A stretch of DNA of 32,782 nt from Streptomyces griseorubiginosus (GTDB lineage: Bacteria; Actinomycetota; Actinomycetes; Streptomycetales; Streptomycetaceae): contig NZ_WVUG01000069.1 of assembly GCF_017614965.1 (NCBI RefSeq), forward strand, positions 1-32,782. Reading direction: 5' to 3'. Shown here in pieces: positions 23,647 to 32,707 of this stretch. Positions within the stretch are counted from its first letter, which is position 1. Every line of letters begins with the position of its first letter. The translations under genes and the position numbers were made by a program. A model generated the notes under the pieces. That model was not told the DNA's origin, searched no databases, and was given only the letters and a program-made list of their open reading frames with translations.

Positions 23647-25007
23647 GCCCGTACCTCGCCGCTGAAGACCTCTCGATGTTCGGCCGCGACCCCTGGTGGC
23701 TGGTCGTCATCAAGGCCGTCTTCTGCTTCGCCTTCCTGATGGTGACCGTGCTGTTCTCCATCGTGTGGGAGCGCAAGGTCGTCGCCTGGATGCAGCTGCG
23801 CATCGGCCCCAACCGGCACGGCCCCTGGGGCATGCTCCAGTCGCTCGCCGACGGCATCAAGCTGATGCTCAAGGAAGACGTCATCGTCAAACGCGCGGAC
23901 AAGGTGGTCTACGTCCTCGCACCGATCGTCGCGGCCATCCCGGCCTTCATGGCGATCGCGGTGATCCCCTTCGGCCCGGCCGGCAACGAGATCTCGATCT
24001 TCGGCCACCGCACCACGATGCAGCTCACCGACCTGCCGATCGCGATGCTCTACATCCTCGCGGTCGCCTCGGTCGGCATCTACGGCATCGTGCTCGCGGG
24101 CTGGAGTTCCGGATCCACCTACCCGCTGCTCGGCGGCCTGCGCTCCTGCGCGCAGATGATCTCCTACGAGATCGCCATGGGTGCCGCCTTCGCCTCGGTG
24201 TTCCTCTACTCGGGCTCGATGTCGACCTCGACGATCGTCGCGCAGCAGCACGACCGCTGGTACATCCTGCTGCTGCCGGTCTCGTTCATCCTCTACATCG
24301 TCACCATGGTCGGCGAGACCAACCGCGCCCCCTTCGACATGCCGGAGTCCGAGGGCGACCTGGTCGGCGGCTTCAACACCGAGTACTCGTCCATCAAGTT
24401 CGCGATGTTCATGCTCGCCGAGTACGTCAACATGGTGACCGTCTCGGCCGTGTCGACCACGCTCTTCCTCGGCGGCTGGCGCGCCCCCTGGCCGATCAGC
24501 ACCTTCTGGGAGGGCGCCAACCACGGCTGGTGGCCGCTGCTCTGGTTCGTGATCAAGGTGCAGCTGCTGCTGTTCTTCTTCATCTGGCTGCGCGGCACGC
24601 TCCCACGGGTGCGCTACGACCAGCTGATGAAGCTCGGCTGGAAGGTCCTCATCCCCGTCTCGGTCGTCTGGCTGATGCTGGTCGCGACCGTGCGGGCGCT
24701 GAGGAACGAGAACTACGGCTTCGCCGACATCACCCTCTACATCGGCGGCGGCGTCCTCGCCCTGCTGCTCCTGTCCTTCGTCGTCGACATCTTCCGCGAG
24801 AAGGCCAAGGAGAGCGAGCAGCCCGCCGCGCAACCCGCCGGATTCGACCCCATGGCGGGCGGATTCCCCGTACCGCCACTGCCCGGACAGGAGCTTCCGC
24901 CGGTTCCCCGGCGCAGCCCGCGCCGGGAGCGGGAGCTCATTGTCAGTGGTGGACCGGATACTGCCAGTGACGGATCTACGGATGGAAAGGAGGCGTCCGA
25001 TGGCTGA
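23643..25007 (+). CDS. nuoH: NADH-quinone oxidoreductase subunit H
   Basis: NuoH (ND1) is the eight-helix membrane subunit that forms the quinone chamber and links the arms. The 454-residue protein shows ERKVVAWMQLRIGPNRHGPW, AAIPAFMAIAVIPFG, GETNRAPFDMPESEGDLVGG and RYDQLMKLGWKVLIP, all hallmark NuoH blocks. A hydrophilic, Pro/Arg-rich C-terminal tail of about 65 residues (after residue 385) is absent from the roughly 325-residue E. coli protein. The end of the gene overlaps nuoI by eight bases, so the nuoI ribosome site lies within the tail coding sequence. Confidence 0.97.
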   Translation: MSPYLAAEDLSMFGRDPWWLVVIKAVFCFAFLMVTVLFSIVWERKVVAWMQLRIGPNRHGPWGMLQSLADGIKLMLKEDVIVKRADKVVYVLAPIVAAIPAFMAIAVIPFGPAGNEISIFGHRTTMQLTDLPIAMLYILAVASVGIYGIVLAGWSSGSTYPLLGGLRSCAQMISYEIAMGAAFASVFLYSGSMSTSTIVAQQHDRWYILLLPVSFILYIVTMVGETNRAPFDMPESEGDLVGGFNTEYSSIKFAMFMLAEYVNMVTVSAVSTTLFLGGWRAPWPISTFWEGANHGWWPLLWFVIKVQLLLFFFIWLRGTLPRVRYDQLMKLGWKVLIPVSVVWLMLVATVRALRNENYGFADITLYIGGGVLALLLLSFVVDIFREKAKESEQPAAQPAGFDPMAGGFPVPPLPGQELPPVPRRSPRRERELIVSGGPDTASDGSTDGKEASDG

Positions 25008-25641
25008 GGAGCCGAAGGAGACCAAGCCCGGTTTCATGAACCCCGTCGCCGGCTTCGGCGTGACCTTCAAGGCCATGTTCAAGAAGCGGCTGACCGAGCA
25101 GTACCCGGAGCAGAAGAAGACCACCGCTCCGCGGTTCCACGGACGGCACCAGCTCAACCGCCATCCGGACGGCCTGGAGAAGTGCGTCGGCTGCGAGCTG
25201 TGCGCCTGGGCCTGCCCCGCCGACGCCATCTACGTGGAGGGCGCCGACAACACGGACGAGGAGCGCTACTCGCCCGGCGAGCGGTACGGGCGCGTGTACC
25301 AGATCAACTACGCCCGCTGCATCCTGTGCGGCCTGTGCATCGAGGCGTGCCCCACGCGCGCGCTCACGATGACCAACGAGTTCGAACTGGCCGACTCCAG
25401 CCGCGCCAACCTCATCTACACCAAGGAGCAGCTGCTCGCCGGCCTGGAAGAGGGCATGGTCGACTCCCCGCACGCGATCTACCCGGGGACCGACGAACAG
25501 GACTACTACCGGGGCCTGGTGACCGAGGCCGCGCCGGGCACGGTGCGGCAGGTGGCGCTCTCCAAGGGCGAGGTCCCGCAGGAGGCCGCCTCCACCTTCG
25601 GCGAGGAAGAGCCCGCGTCGGAGAGGGTGATCGGCCGATGA
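25000..25641 (+). CDS. nuoI: NADH-quinone oxidoreductase subunit I
   Basis: NuoI (TYKY) carries clusters N6a and N6b, which relay electrons to N2 in NuoB. The 213-residue protein has two ferredoxin motifs: Cys62, 65, 68, 72 (CVGCELCAWAC) and Cys107, 110, 113, 117 (CILCGLCIEAC). It starts at ATG 25000, preceded by a strong ribosome site GGAAAGGAGG (24981-24990 region) inside nuoH; longer in-frame starts from 24940 would lie within nuoH and lack this site. An acidic C-terminal tail (about 175-213) exceeds the core fold. Confidence 0.96.
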   Translation: MAEEPKETKPGFMNPVAGFGVTFKAMFKKRLTEQYPEQKKTTAPRFHGRHQLNRHPDGLEKCVGCELCAWACPADAIYVEGADNTDEERYSPGERYGRVYQINYARCILCGLCIEACPTRALTMTNEFELADSSRANLIYTKEQLLAGLEEGMVDSPHAIYPGTDEQDYYRGLVTEAAPGTVRQVALSKGEVPQEAASTFGEEEPASERVIGR

Positions 25642-26480
25642 GCCCGCTGCAACTCGCCGCCTACTCCACCTCCACCGGAGAGGCCTTCCAGTTCTGGGTC
25701 CTCGGCACCGTCGCCGTGATCGGCGCCCTGTCCACCGTCTTCATGAAGAAGGCCGTGCACAGCGCGCTCTCCCTCGCCGGCACCATGATCGTCCTGGCGG
25801 TCTTCTACCTCGCCAACGGCGCCTACTTCCTGGGGATCGTGCAGATCGTCGTCTACACCGGCGCGATCATGATGCTGTTCCTGTTCGTGGTGATGCTCGT
25901 CGGCGTGACGGCCGCGGACTCGCTGAAGGAGACCATCAAGGGCCAGCGCTGGCTGGCCCTTCTGTGCGGCCTCGGCTTCGGCATCCTGCTGCTCGCCGGG
26001 ATCGGCAACGCCTCCCTCAAGCAGTTCGACGGCCTGGCCGAGGCGAACGCGAACGGCAATGTGCAGGGCCTCGCCGCCCTGATCTTCACCAAGTACGTCT
26101 TCGCCTTCGAAATCACCGGCGCCCTGCTGATCACGGCCGCCGTCGGCGCCATGGTGCTCACCCACCGCGAGCGCACCGAGCGCGCCAAGACCCAGCGCGA
26201 GCTGTCCGAACAGCGCGTGCGCGAGGGCAAGTACGTGCCGCCGCTGCCGGCCCCCGGTGTGTACGCCCGGCACAACGCGGTCGACATCGCGGGCCTGCTC
26301 CCCGACGGCACCCCGTCGGAGCTCACGGTCAGCAAGACGCTGCGCGATCGCGGTCAGATCCGTGACGTGTCCGCCGAGGCGCTCAACGACCTGCGGGCGC
26401 TGGAGCAGCGCGCGCAGGAGCGCCTGGAGCGCACCGAGATCGAACCGGCCACCTTCAAGCGGGAGGAGGCGTCGAAGTGA
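25638..26480 (+). CDS. nuoJ: NADH-quinone oxidoreductase subunit J
   Basis: NuoJ (ND6) is a five-helix membrane subunit with a conformationally important third helix next to the quinone chamber. The 280-residue protein has KKAVHSALSLAGTMIVLAVF and GIVQIVVYTGAIMMLFLFVV, the latter being the conserved helix-3 block. After the last helix (about residue 175) comes a charged cytoplasmic tail of about 100 residues with predicted helix (ERTERAKTQRELSEQRVREG), longer than in E. coli (184 residues in all). It overlaps nuoI (ATGA) and nuoK (GTGA). Confidence 0.95.
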   Translation: MSPLQLAAYSTSTGEAFQFWVLGTVAVIGALSTVFMKKAVHSALSLAGTMIVLAVFYLANGAYFLGIVQIVVYTGAIMMLFLFVVMLVGVTAADSLKETIKGQRWLALLCGLGFGILLLAGIGNASLKQFDGLAEANANGNVQGLAALIFTKYVFAFEITGALLITAAVGAMVLTHRERTERAKTQRELSEQRVREGKYVPPLPAPGVYARHNAVDIAGLLPDGTPSELTVSKTLRDRGQIRDVSAEALNDLRALEQRAQERLERTEIEPATFKREEASK

Positions 26481-26776
26481 ACCCGGTCAACTACCTGTAC
26501 CTCTCGGCCCTGTTGTTCACGATCGGTGCCACCGGCGTGCTGATCAGGCGCAACGCCATCGTGGTGTTCATGTGCATCGAGCTGATGCTGAACGCCTGCA
26601 ACCTCGCGTTCGTCACCTTCTCCCGGATGCACGGCAACCTCGACGGCCAGGTCATCGCGTTCTTCACGATGGTCGTCGCCGCCGCGGAGGTCGTGGTCGG
26701 GCTCGCGATCATCGTGTCCCTGTTCCGTTCCCGCCACTCGGCCTCGGTCGACGACGCCAGCCTGATGAAGCTCTGA
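26477..26776 (+). CDS. nuoK: NADH-quinone oxidoreductase subunit K
   Basis: NuoK (ND4L) is a three-helix proton-path subunit. The 99-residue protein matches the family length and keeps the two membrane glutamates needed for proton transfer, Glu35 in CIELMLNACNL and Glu71 in VAAAEVVVGLAI. The GTG start lies within the nuoJ stop (GTGA); a GGGAGGAG ribosome site precedes it. nuoL follows after 14 bases. Confidence 0.97.
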   Translation: MNPVNYLYLSALLFTIGATGVLIRRNAIVVFMCIELMLNACNLAFVTFSRMHGNLDGQVIAFFTMVVAAAEVVVGLAIIVSLFRSRHSASVDDASLMKL

Positions 26777-26790
26777 GGGGTCGCTGAATC

Positions 26791-28737
26791 GTGGAGAACC
26801 TGATTGCGCTGCTGGTGGCGGCGCCACTGCTCGGAGCGGCCGTACTGCTGTGCGGCGGCCGGCGGCTCGATGCCGTCGGCCACTGGATCGGCGTCCTGAT
26901 GTCGACCCTCTCCTTCGTGTTCGCCGTGATCCTCTTCGCCGACCTGCTCGGCAAGAACGCCGAACACCGCACCCTGATCCAGCACCTGTGGACGTGGATC
27001 CCCGTCGAGAGCTTCCAGGCGGACGTCACCTTCCGCCTCGACCAGCTCTCGATGACATTCGTCCTGCTGATCACCGGCGTCGGCTCGCTGATCCACCTGT
27101 ACTCGGTCGGGTACATGGAGCACGACGAGCGCCGCCGCCGCTTCTTCGGCTATCTGAACCTGTTCCTCGCGGCGATGCTGCTCCTGGTCCTCGCCGACAA
27201 CTACCTGCTGCTGTACGTCGGCTGGGAGGGCGTCGGTCTCGCCTCGTACCTCCTGATCGGCTTCTGGCAGCACAAGCCCAGCGCGGCGACGGCGGCGAAG
27301 AAGGCCTTCCTGGTCAACCGCGTCGGCGACATGGGCCTGTCCATCGCGATCATGCTGATGTTCACGACGTTCGGCACCTTCGCCTTCGGACCGGTCTTCA
27401 GCCACGCGGGGGACGCCTCGGAGGGCAAGCTCACCGCCATCGCCCTGATGCTCCTGCTCGCCGCCTGCGGCAAGTCCGCCCAGGTGCCGCTGCAGTCCTG
27501 GCTCGGGGACGCGATGGAGGGCCCGACCCCGGTCTCGGCCCTCATCCACGCCGCGACGATGGTGACCGCGGGCGTCTACCTCATCGTCCGCTCGGCGGTG
27601 ATCTTCAACGGCGCGCCGGACGCGCAGACGGCGGTGGTCGTGGTCGGAGCGGTCACGCTCCTGTTCGGTGCGATCGTCGGTTGCGCCAAGGACGACATCA
27701 AGAAGGCGCTGGCCGGTTCGACCATGTCGCAGATCGGCTACATGGTGCTGGCGGCGGGCCTCGGCCCCATCGGCTACGTCTTCGCGATCATGCACCTGGT
27801 GACGCACGGCTTCTTCAAGGCCGGGCTCTTCCTCGGCGCCGGTTCCGTCATGCACGGCATGAACGACGAGGTCGACATGCGCAAGTACGGCGGCCTCAGG
27901 AAGTACATGCCGATCACCTTCATCACCTTCGGCCTCGGCTACCTCGCGATCATCGGCTTCCCGTTCCTGTCCGGCTTCTTCTCCAAGGACAAGATCATCG
28001 AGGCCGCCTTCGCCAAGGGGGGCACCGAGGGCTGGATCCTGGGCACCTGCGCCCTGGTGGGCGCGGCCGTCACCGCCTTCTACATGACACGCGTGATGCT
28101 GATGACGTTCTTCGGAGAGGAGCGCTGGAAGAACCGGCCCACCCGCTCCCCGGAGGCGCCGAGCGCGGAGCCCGCCGCCGAGCACCGGGGCGAGCACGCC
28201 GAGCCGCACCCGCACGAGTCCCCGAAGGTCATGACGATCCCGATGATCGTGCTGGCCTTCGGCTCGGTCTTCGCCGGCGGGCTCTTCAGCATCAACAACA
28301 GTTTCCTGCACTGGCTGGAGCCCGTCACCGGCCACAGCGAGGGCGACTCCCCGGTCAGCGCCGGGGCCGTCACCGGCGCGACGATGGTCTGCCTGGTCAT
28401 CGGCGTCGGCATCGCGTACGCCATGTACGGCCGCCGCCCGGTGCCGTCCGTCGCCCCGCGCGGGTCGCTGCTCACCCGGGCCGCCCGGCGCGACCTGCTG
28501 CAGGACGACTTCAACCACGTCGTCCTGGTCCGCGGCGGCGAGCACCTCACCCGCTCCCTGGTGTACGTCGACCACACCCTGGTCGACGGCGTCGTCAACG
28601 GCACGGCGGCCTCGGTCGGGGGCCTGTCCGGACGCATGCGCAGGCTGCAGAACGGCTTCGCGCGCTCCTACGCGGTCTCGATGTTCGGCGGCGCGGCGAT
28701 CATCGTCGCCGCGACCCTGCTGATGAGGGCGGTCTGA
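26791..28737 (+). CDS. nuoL: NADH-quinone oxidoreductase subunit L
   Basis: NuoL (ND5) is the distal antiporter-like proton-pumping subunit with the long lateral helix. The 648-residue protein has proton-channel residues Glu146 (VGWEGVGLASYLLIGFW) and Lys228 (CGKSAQVPLQSWLGDAMEGP), and PTPVSALIHAATMVTAGVYL. A hydrophilic Glu/His/Pro-rich insertion (RSPEAPSAEPAAEHRGEHAE, about 450-475) lies between late helices. The GTG start is fourteen bases after nuoK. The C-terminus RRLQNGFARSYAVSMFGGAA is typical. Confidence 0.97.
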   Translation: MENLIALLVAAPLLGAAVLLCGGRRLDAVGHWIGVLMSTLSFVFAVILFADLLGKNAEHRTLIQHLWTWIPVESFQADVTFRLDQLSMTFVLLITGVGSLIHLYSVGYMEHDERRRRFFGYLNLFLAAMLLLVLADNYLLLYVGWEGVGLASYLLIGFWQHKPSAATAAKKAFLVNRVGDMGLSIAIMLMFTTFGTFAFGPVFSHAGDASEGKLTAIALMLLLAACGKSAQVPLQSWLGDAMEGPTPVSALIHAATMVTAGVYLIVRSAVIFNGAPDAQTAVVVVGAVTLLFGAIVGCAKDDIKKALAGSTMSQIGYMVLAAGLGPIGYVFAIMHLVTHGFFKAGLFLGAGSVMHGMNDEVDMRKYGGLRKYMPITFITFGLGYLAIIGFPFLSGFFSKDKIIEAAFAKGGTEGWILGTCALVGAAVTAFYMTRVMLMTFFGEERWKNRPTRSPEAPSAEPAAEHRGEHAEPHPHESPKVMTIPMIVLAFGSVFAGGLFSINNSFLHWLEPVTGHSEGDSPVSAGAVTGATMVCLVIGVGIAYAMYGRRPVPSVAPRGSLLTRAARRDLLQDDFNHVVLVRGGEHLTRSLVYVDHTLVDGVVNGTAASVGGLSGRMRRLQNGFARSYAVSMFGGAAIIVAATLLMRAV

Positions 28738-28742
28738 TACCG

Positions 28743-30317
28743 ATGTCCTTTCCTCTGCTGACAGCGACGGCGGTGCTCCCGGCGATCGGCGCGATCGCCA
28801 CAGCCGCCGTACCGGCCGCGCGGCGCACCGCCGCCAAGTGGCTGGCGCTGACCGTCTCGCTCGCCACCCTCGCCCTGGCCGTCACCGTCCTGGTCCGCTT
28901 CGACCCGGACGGCGGCCGCTACCAGCTCACCGAATCCCACGCCTGGATCAAGGACTTCGGAGTCCGCTACGAACTCGGCGTGGACGGCATCGCGGTGGCG
29001 CTGATCGCGCTGACCGCCCTGCTGATCCCGTTCATCATCCTCGCGGGCTGGCACGACGCCGACCCGCTGGAGACCGGAAGCCGTCGCTGGCGTCCCACAC
29101 AGGGCTTCTTCGCCCTCATCCTGGGCGTCGAGGCGATGGTGATCATCTCCTTCGAGGCCACCGACGTCTTCCTCTTCTACATCTTCTTCGAAGCCATGCT
29201 CATCCCGATGTACTTCCTCATCGGCGGCTTCGGGGACCGTGCCCACGAGCACGGCGAGGAGGCGGCGTCCACGCAACGGTCGTACGCCGCCGTGAAGTTC
29301 CTCCTCTACAACCTGGTCGGCGGCCTCATCATGCTGGCCGCGGTGATCGGCCTGTACGTGGTCGCCGGGAACTTCAGCCTCCAGGAGATCGCCCAGGCCC
29401 GCGCGAACGGCTCGCTGCACATGGCGACCAGCACCGAACGCTGGCTGTTCCTCGGCTTCTTCTTCGCCTTCGCGGTGAAGGCGCCGCTGTGGCCGCTGCA
29501 CACCTGGCTGCCCAACGCCATGCAGGAGTCCACCGCCCCGGTCGCCGTCCTCATCACGGCGGTCGTCGACAAGGTGGGCACCTTCGCGATGCTCCGCTTC
29601 TGCCTCCAGCTCTTCCCGGAGGCCAGCAAGTGGGCGACGCCCGTGATCCTGGTCCTGGCGCTCATCAGCATCGTCTACGGCGCACTGCTCGCGGTCGGCC
29701 AGCGGGACATCAAGCGCCTGGTGGCGTACGCGTCGATCTCGCACTTCGGCTTCATCATCATGGGCATCTTCGCGATGACCAGCCAGGGCCAGTCCGGCGC
29801 GACGCTCTACATGGTCAACCACGGGATCTCCACGGCCGCGTGGATGCTGCTGGCAGGGTTCCTGATCTCCCGGCGCGGCTCGCGGCTCATCGCCGACTAC
29901 GGCGGCGTGCAGAAGGTCGCCCCGGTGCTCGCCGGCACGTTCCTGATCGGCACGCTGGCCACACTCTCCCTGCCGGGACTCGCGCCCTTCGTGAGCGAGT
30001 TCCTCGTCCTGGTCGGCACCTTCACGCGCTACCCGGCGATCGGCGTCATCGGCACCTTCGGCATCGTCCTCGCCGCGCTCTACGCCCTCGTCCTCTACCA
30101 GCGGACGATGACGGGCCCGGTGAAACCGGAGGTCTCCGCGATGCCCGACCTCAGAGCCCGTGAGCTGGTGGTCGTCGCTCCGCTGATCGTTCTGTTGATC
30201 TTCCTGGGCGTCTACCCGAAGCCGGTGACGGACATCGTCAACCCGGCCGTGAAGTCGACCCTGTCCGACGTACACAAGAAGGACCCCAAGCCCGAGGTGG
30301 AGGCGGTGGCCAAGTGA
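28743..30317 (+). CDS. nuoM: NADH-quinone oxidoreductase subunit M
   Basis: NuoM (ND4) is the middle antiporter-like proton pump of complex I. The 524-residue protein keeps Glu150 (FFEAMLIPMYFLIGGFG) and Lys246 (FAVKAPLWPLHTWLPNAMQE), along with APVAVLITAVVDKVGTFAML and VAYASISHFGFIIMGIFA. The ATG lies five bases after the nuoL stop; the longer open frame upstream is a shadow of nuoL. A short charged C-terminal tail ends in AVAK, and the stop overlaps nuoN by four bases. Confidence 0.97.
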   Translation: MSFPLLTATAVLPAIGAIATAAVPAARRTAAKWLALTVSLATLALAVTVLVRFDPDGGRYQLTESHAWIKDFGVRYELGVDGIAVALIALTALLIPFIILAGWHDADPLETGSRRWRPTQGFFALILGVEAMVIISFEATDVFLFYIFFEAMLIPMYFLIGGFGDRAHEHGEEAASTQRSYAAVKFLLYNLVGGLIMLAAVIGLYVVAGNFSLQEIAQARANGSLHMATSTERWLFLGFFFAFAVKAPLWPLHTWLPNAMQESTAPVAVLITAVVDKVGTFAMLRFCLQLFPEASKWATPVILVLALISIVYGALLAVGQRDIKRLVAYASISHFGFIIMGIFAMTSQGQSGATLYMVNHGISTAAWMLLAGFLISRRGSRLIADYGGVQKVAPVLAGTFLIGTLATLSLPGLAPFVSEFLVLVGTFTRYPAIGVIGTFGIVLAALYALVLYQRTMTGPVKPEVSAMPDLRARELVVVAPLIVLLIFLGVYPKPVTDIVNPAVKSTLSDVHKKDPKPEVEAVAK

Positions 30318-31972
30318 GCGCAGCAGCCGTCCACAGCCTGTGGACAACGGCGGCAACGGCGGCCGAACCGATCTCGAAGATCAACGCGCCGAAGATCGAG
30401 TACGGGCAGCTGTCGCCCACCCTGATCGTCGTGGGCGCGGCGATCGTCGGGGTACTGATCGAGGCGTTCGTGCCGCGCAGGTCGCGTTACCACGCCCAGG
30501 TGTTCGTCTCCGCCGTCGCGCTCGTCGCCGCCTTCGCGGCGGTCGTGGCGCTCGCGGCCGACGGATACGGCACCACCAAGGCGCACATCGCGGCGATGGG
30601 CGCGATCGCGGTCGACGGACCGTCCCTGTTCCTGCAGGGCACGATCCTGCTGGCCGGCCTGGTCGGCCTGTTCACCTTCGCCGAGCGGCGCCTGGATCCG
30701 GCGGCACACGGCAACCGGGTCGACTCCTTCGCCGCGCAGGCCGCGTCCGTGCCGGGCAGCGACAGCGAGAAGGCGGCCGTGAAGGCCGGGTTCACCACCA
30801 CCGAGGTGTTCCCGCTGCTGCTGTTCGCGGTCTCCGGAATGCTGGTCTTCCCCTCGGCCAACGACCTGCTGACCCTCTTCGTGGCCCTGGAGGTCTTCTC
30901 CCTCCCGCTCTACCTGCTGTGCGCCCTGGCCCGCCGCAAGCGGCTCATGTCGCAGGAGGCCGCGGTCAAGTACTTCCTGCTCGGCGCCTTCGCCTCGGCG
31001 TTCACGCTGTTCGGCATCGCGCTGCTGTACGGGTACGCGGGCTCGGTGTCCTACGGCACGATCGCGCGGGTCGTCGACGGCACGGTCACCAACGTCGACC
31101 CGGCGCTGGCGGACACCATGGGCAACGACGCGCTGCTGCTGGTCGGCGGCGCGATGATCGTCATGGGGCTGCTGTTCAAGGTGGGCGCCGTCCCGTTCCA
31201 CATGTGGACGCCGGACGTCTATCAGGGCGCCCCGACCCCGGTGACCGGGTTCATGGCGGCGGCGACGAAGGTGGCGGCCTTCGGCGCGCTGCTGCGCCTG
31301 CTGTACGTCGTCCTGCCCGGCCTGCGCTGGGACTGGCGGCCGGTCATGTGGGCCGTAGCGATCGTCACCATGCTGGGCGGCGCGATCGTCGCGATCACCC
31401 AGACGGACATCAAGCGGCTGCTGGCGTACTCCTCGATCGCGCACGCGGGATTCATCCTCGCGGGTGTCATCGCGACCTCGAAGGACGGCGTCTCGTCCGT
31501 CCTGTTCTACCTGGCCGCGTACTCCTTCGTGACCATCGGCGCCTTCGCCGTCGTCACCCTGGTGCGCGACGCGGGCGGCGAGGCCACCCACCTGTCCAAG
31601 TGGGCCGGACTCGGCCGCCGTTCACCGCTGGTGGCGGCCGTGTTCGCGGTGTTCCTGCTGGCCTTCGCCGGTATCCCGCTGACCTCCGGCTTCGCGGGGA
31701 AGTTCGCCGTGTTCAAGGCGGCGGCGGAGGGCGGCGCGGCGCTGCTGGTCGTGATCGGTGTGATCTCGTCCGCCATCGCTGCCTTCTTCTACATCCGCGT
31801 GATCGTGCTGATGTTCTTCAGCGAGCCCAGGCCCGAGGGCCCCACGGTCGCCGTGCCGTCCCCGCTGACGATGACCGCCATCGGGCTCGGTGTGGTGGTC
31901 ACGCTGGTCCTCGGTATCGCACCGCAGTACTTCCTGGACCTGGCGAGCCAGGCGGGCGTGTTCGTGCGCTGA
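30314..31972 (+). CDS. nuoN: NADH-quinone oxidoreductase subunit N
   Basis: NuoN (ND2) is the antiporter-like subunit nearest the quinone arm. The 552-residue protein keeps Glu193 (VALEVFSLPLYLLCALARRK) and Lys289 (LLFKVGAVPFHMWTPDVYQG), and RLLAYSSIAHAGFILAGVIA. A polar loop of about 40 residues (about 130-160, with DPAAHGNRVDSFAAQAASVP) between early helices is larger than in E. coli. The first 30 residues are poorly conserved in kind and overlap an inverted repeat at DNA level (30329-30345). It is the last gene of the operon and is followed by a strong hairpin. Confidence 0.96.
   Translation: MSAAAVHSLWTTAATAAEPISKINAPKIEYGQLSPTLIVVGAAIVGVLIEAFVPRRSRYHAQVFVSAVALVAAFAAVVALAADGYGTTKAHIAAMGAIAVDGPSLFLQGTILLAGLVGLFTFAERRLDPAAHGNRVDSFAAQAASVPGSDSEKAAVKAGFTTTEVFPLLLFAVSGMLVFPSANDLLTLFVALEVFSLPLYLLCALARRKRLMSQEAAVKYFLLGAFASAFTLFGIALLYGYAGSVSYGTIARVVDGTVTNVDPALADTMGNDALLLVGGAMIVMGLLFKVGAVPFHMWTPDVYQGAPTPVTGFMAAATKVAAFGALLRLLYVVLPGLRWDWRPVMWAVAIVTMLGGAIVAITQTDIKRLLAYSSIAHAGFILAGVIATSKDGVSSVLFYLAAYSFVTIGAFAVVTLVRDAGGEATHLSKWAGLGRRSPLVAAVFAVFLLAFAGIPLTSGFAGKFAVFKAAAEGGAALLVVIGVISSAIAAFFYIRVIVLMFFSEPRPEGPTVAVPSPLTMTAIGLGVVVTLVLGIAPQYFLDLASQAGVFVR
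30329..30347. promoter_or_regulatory. Inverted repeat with perfect DnaA-box sequence in nuoN 5' end
   Basis: GTCCACAG-C-CTGTGGAC (30329-30345) is a 17-base inverted repeat with a one-base centre. Its right arm runs into TGTGGACAA (30339-30347), the exact complement of TTGTCCACA, the Streptomyces-type DnaA box. It lies within codons 6-12 of nuoN. Function is unknown; chance is possible. Confidence 0.4.
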
Positions 31973-31990
31973 CCCGCGAGGGGCACGCAC

Positions 31991-32029
31991 AAGGCCCCGG
32001 TTCCCCCCATGCGGGGTGGCCGGGGCCTT
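31991..32029. terminator. Bidirectional terminator after nuoN
   Basis: AAGGCCCCGG (31991-32000) and CCGGGGCCTT (32020-32029) form a perfect ten-pair stem with an inner C-run/G-run that can pair further. It sits 18 bases after the nuoN stop and 13 bases before the end of the convergent gene. The A and T flanks make it workable in both directions. Confidence 0.85.
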
Positions 32030-32042
32030 CGCGCATGCCTGG

Positions 32043-32570
32043 TCAGGTGGTCGCGCACGTGACGTCGGGGTTGTACGCCGAGAAGAGCCCGTTGTCGTTG
32101 GGCTGGTAGATCCACGCGTGGAGGGTGTAGTAACCGGAGACCGGGTTCTTCTGGAAGGTCTGGCCGAACAGCGTCGGCGTGGCCTGCCCCGTGTCCTTGA
32201 CGATCCACTCCACCGCGACCAGCTTGCGGTCGGCGCCGACCTCGTCCGTGTCCACGAAGTCGAAGTCGTCGGCGACCTTGTCCGCGTAGACCAGCGCCGC
32301 GGGTTTCGCCGGATCGAGTGAGCCGATGTTCGCCTTGTTGACGTAGTGGTAGCCCACGCCCCCCGCGGTGGTGGCGTAGCACCCGCCCAGCGGGACGAAG
32401 TCACCGTCCTTGGCGAGGCCCTCGTAGGCGTACTGGGCCGTCGCGTTGTACGTGTCGATGAGATCGGTCCAGACGGAGGGGTCGGTGTCGGCCTGGGCGG
32501 GCACGGCGGCCAGCGAGAAGGCAGCGGCCATCGCCACGGTGATGGCGGCCTTGAGGGGCCGAGGGGACAT
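32043..32570 (-). CDS. Secreted protein of unknown function
   Basis: From ATG 32570 the protein is 175 residues, with AAGGAG seven bases upstream fixing the start; an in-frame ATG twelve codons earlier lacks such a site. A Sec signal peptide (KAAITVAMAAAFSLAAVPAQ) ends near AQA at residue 27. The mature part is acidic and aromatic-rich, with HYVNKANIGSLDPAKPAALV, KLVAVEWIVKD and LFGQTFQ. The end is YTLHAWIYQPNDNGLF, then NPDVTC. Two cysteines (64 and 172) could form a disulfide. The sequence resembles a conserved bacterial hypothetical family with an HxxN-x-ANIGSLDP motif, whose function I do not know. It converges with nuoN across a shared terminator. Confidence 0.82.
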   Translation of the reverse strand: MSPRPLKAAITVAMAAAFSLAAVPAQADTDPSVWTDLIDTYNATAQYAYEGLAKDGDFVPLGGCYATTAGGVGYHYVNKANIGSLDPAKPAALVYADKVADDFDFVDTDEVGADRKLVAVEWIVKDTGQATPTLFGQTFQKNPVSGYYTLHAWIYQPNDNGLFSAYNPDVTCATT

Positions 32571-32698
32571 CGCGGTGCTCCTTGTGCTCGGGGATGGGCG
32601 GGCCACCCCCGTCCCGCCCGAGCAGCATGTCCCGGCCGCCGGGAGCGCGCCATGCGACCAGAGCCATTGGGCTGACGCCGGGCTCGCCGGGCACAGCC

Positions 32699-32707
32699 TG
32701 TGGATAA
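32699..32707 (-). promoter_or_regulatory. DnaA-box-like sequence TTATCCACA
   Basis: TGTGGATAA on the plus strand is a perfect TTATCCACA on the minus strand, the classical DnaA box. It lies in the intergenic region upstream of the frame that begins near 32745. The surrounding CACAGCCTGTGGATAAC repeats the nuoN-start element (CACAGCCTGTGGACAAC, 30333-30349) with one change. A role in DnaA binding is inferred only. Confidence 0.4.
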
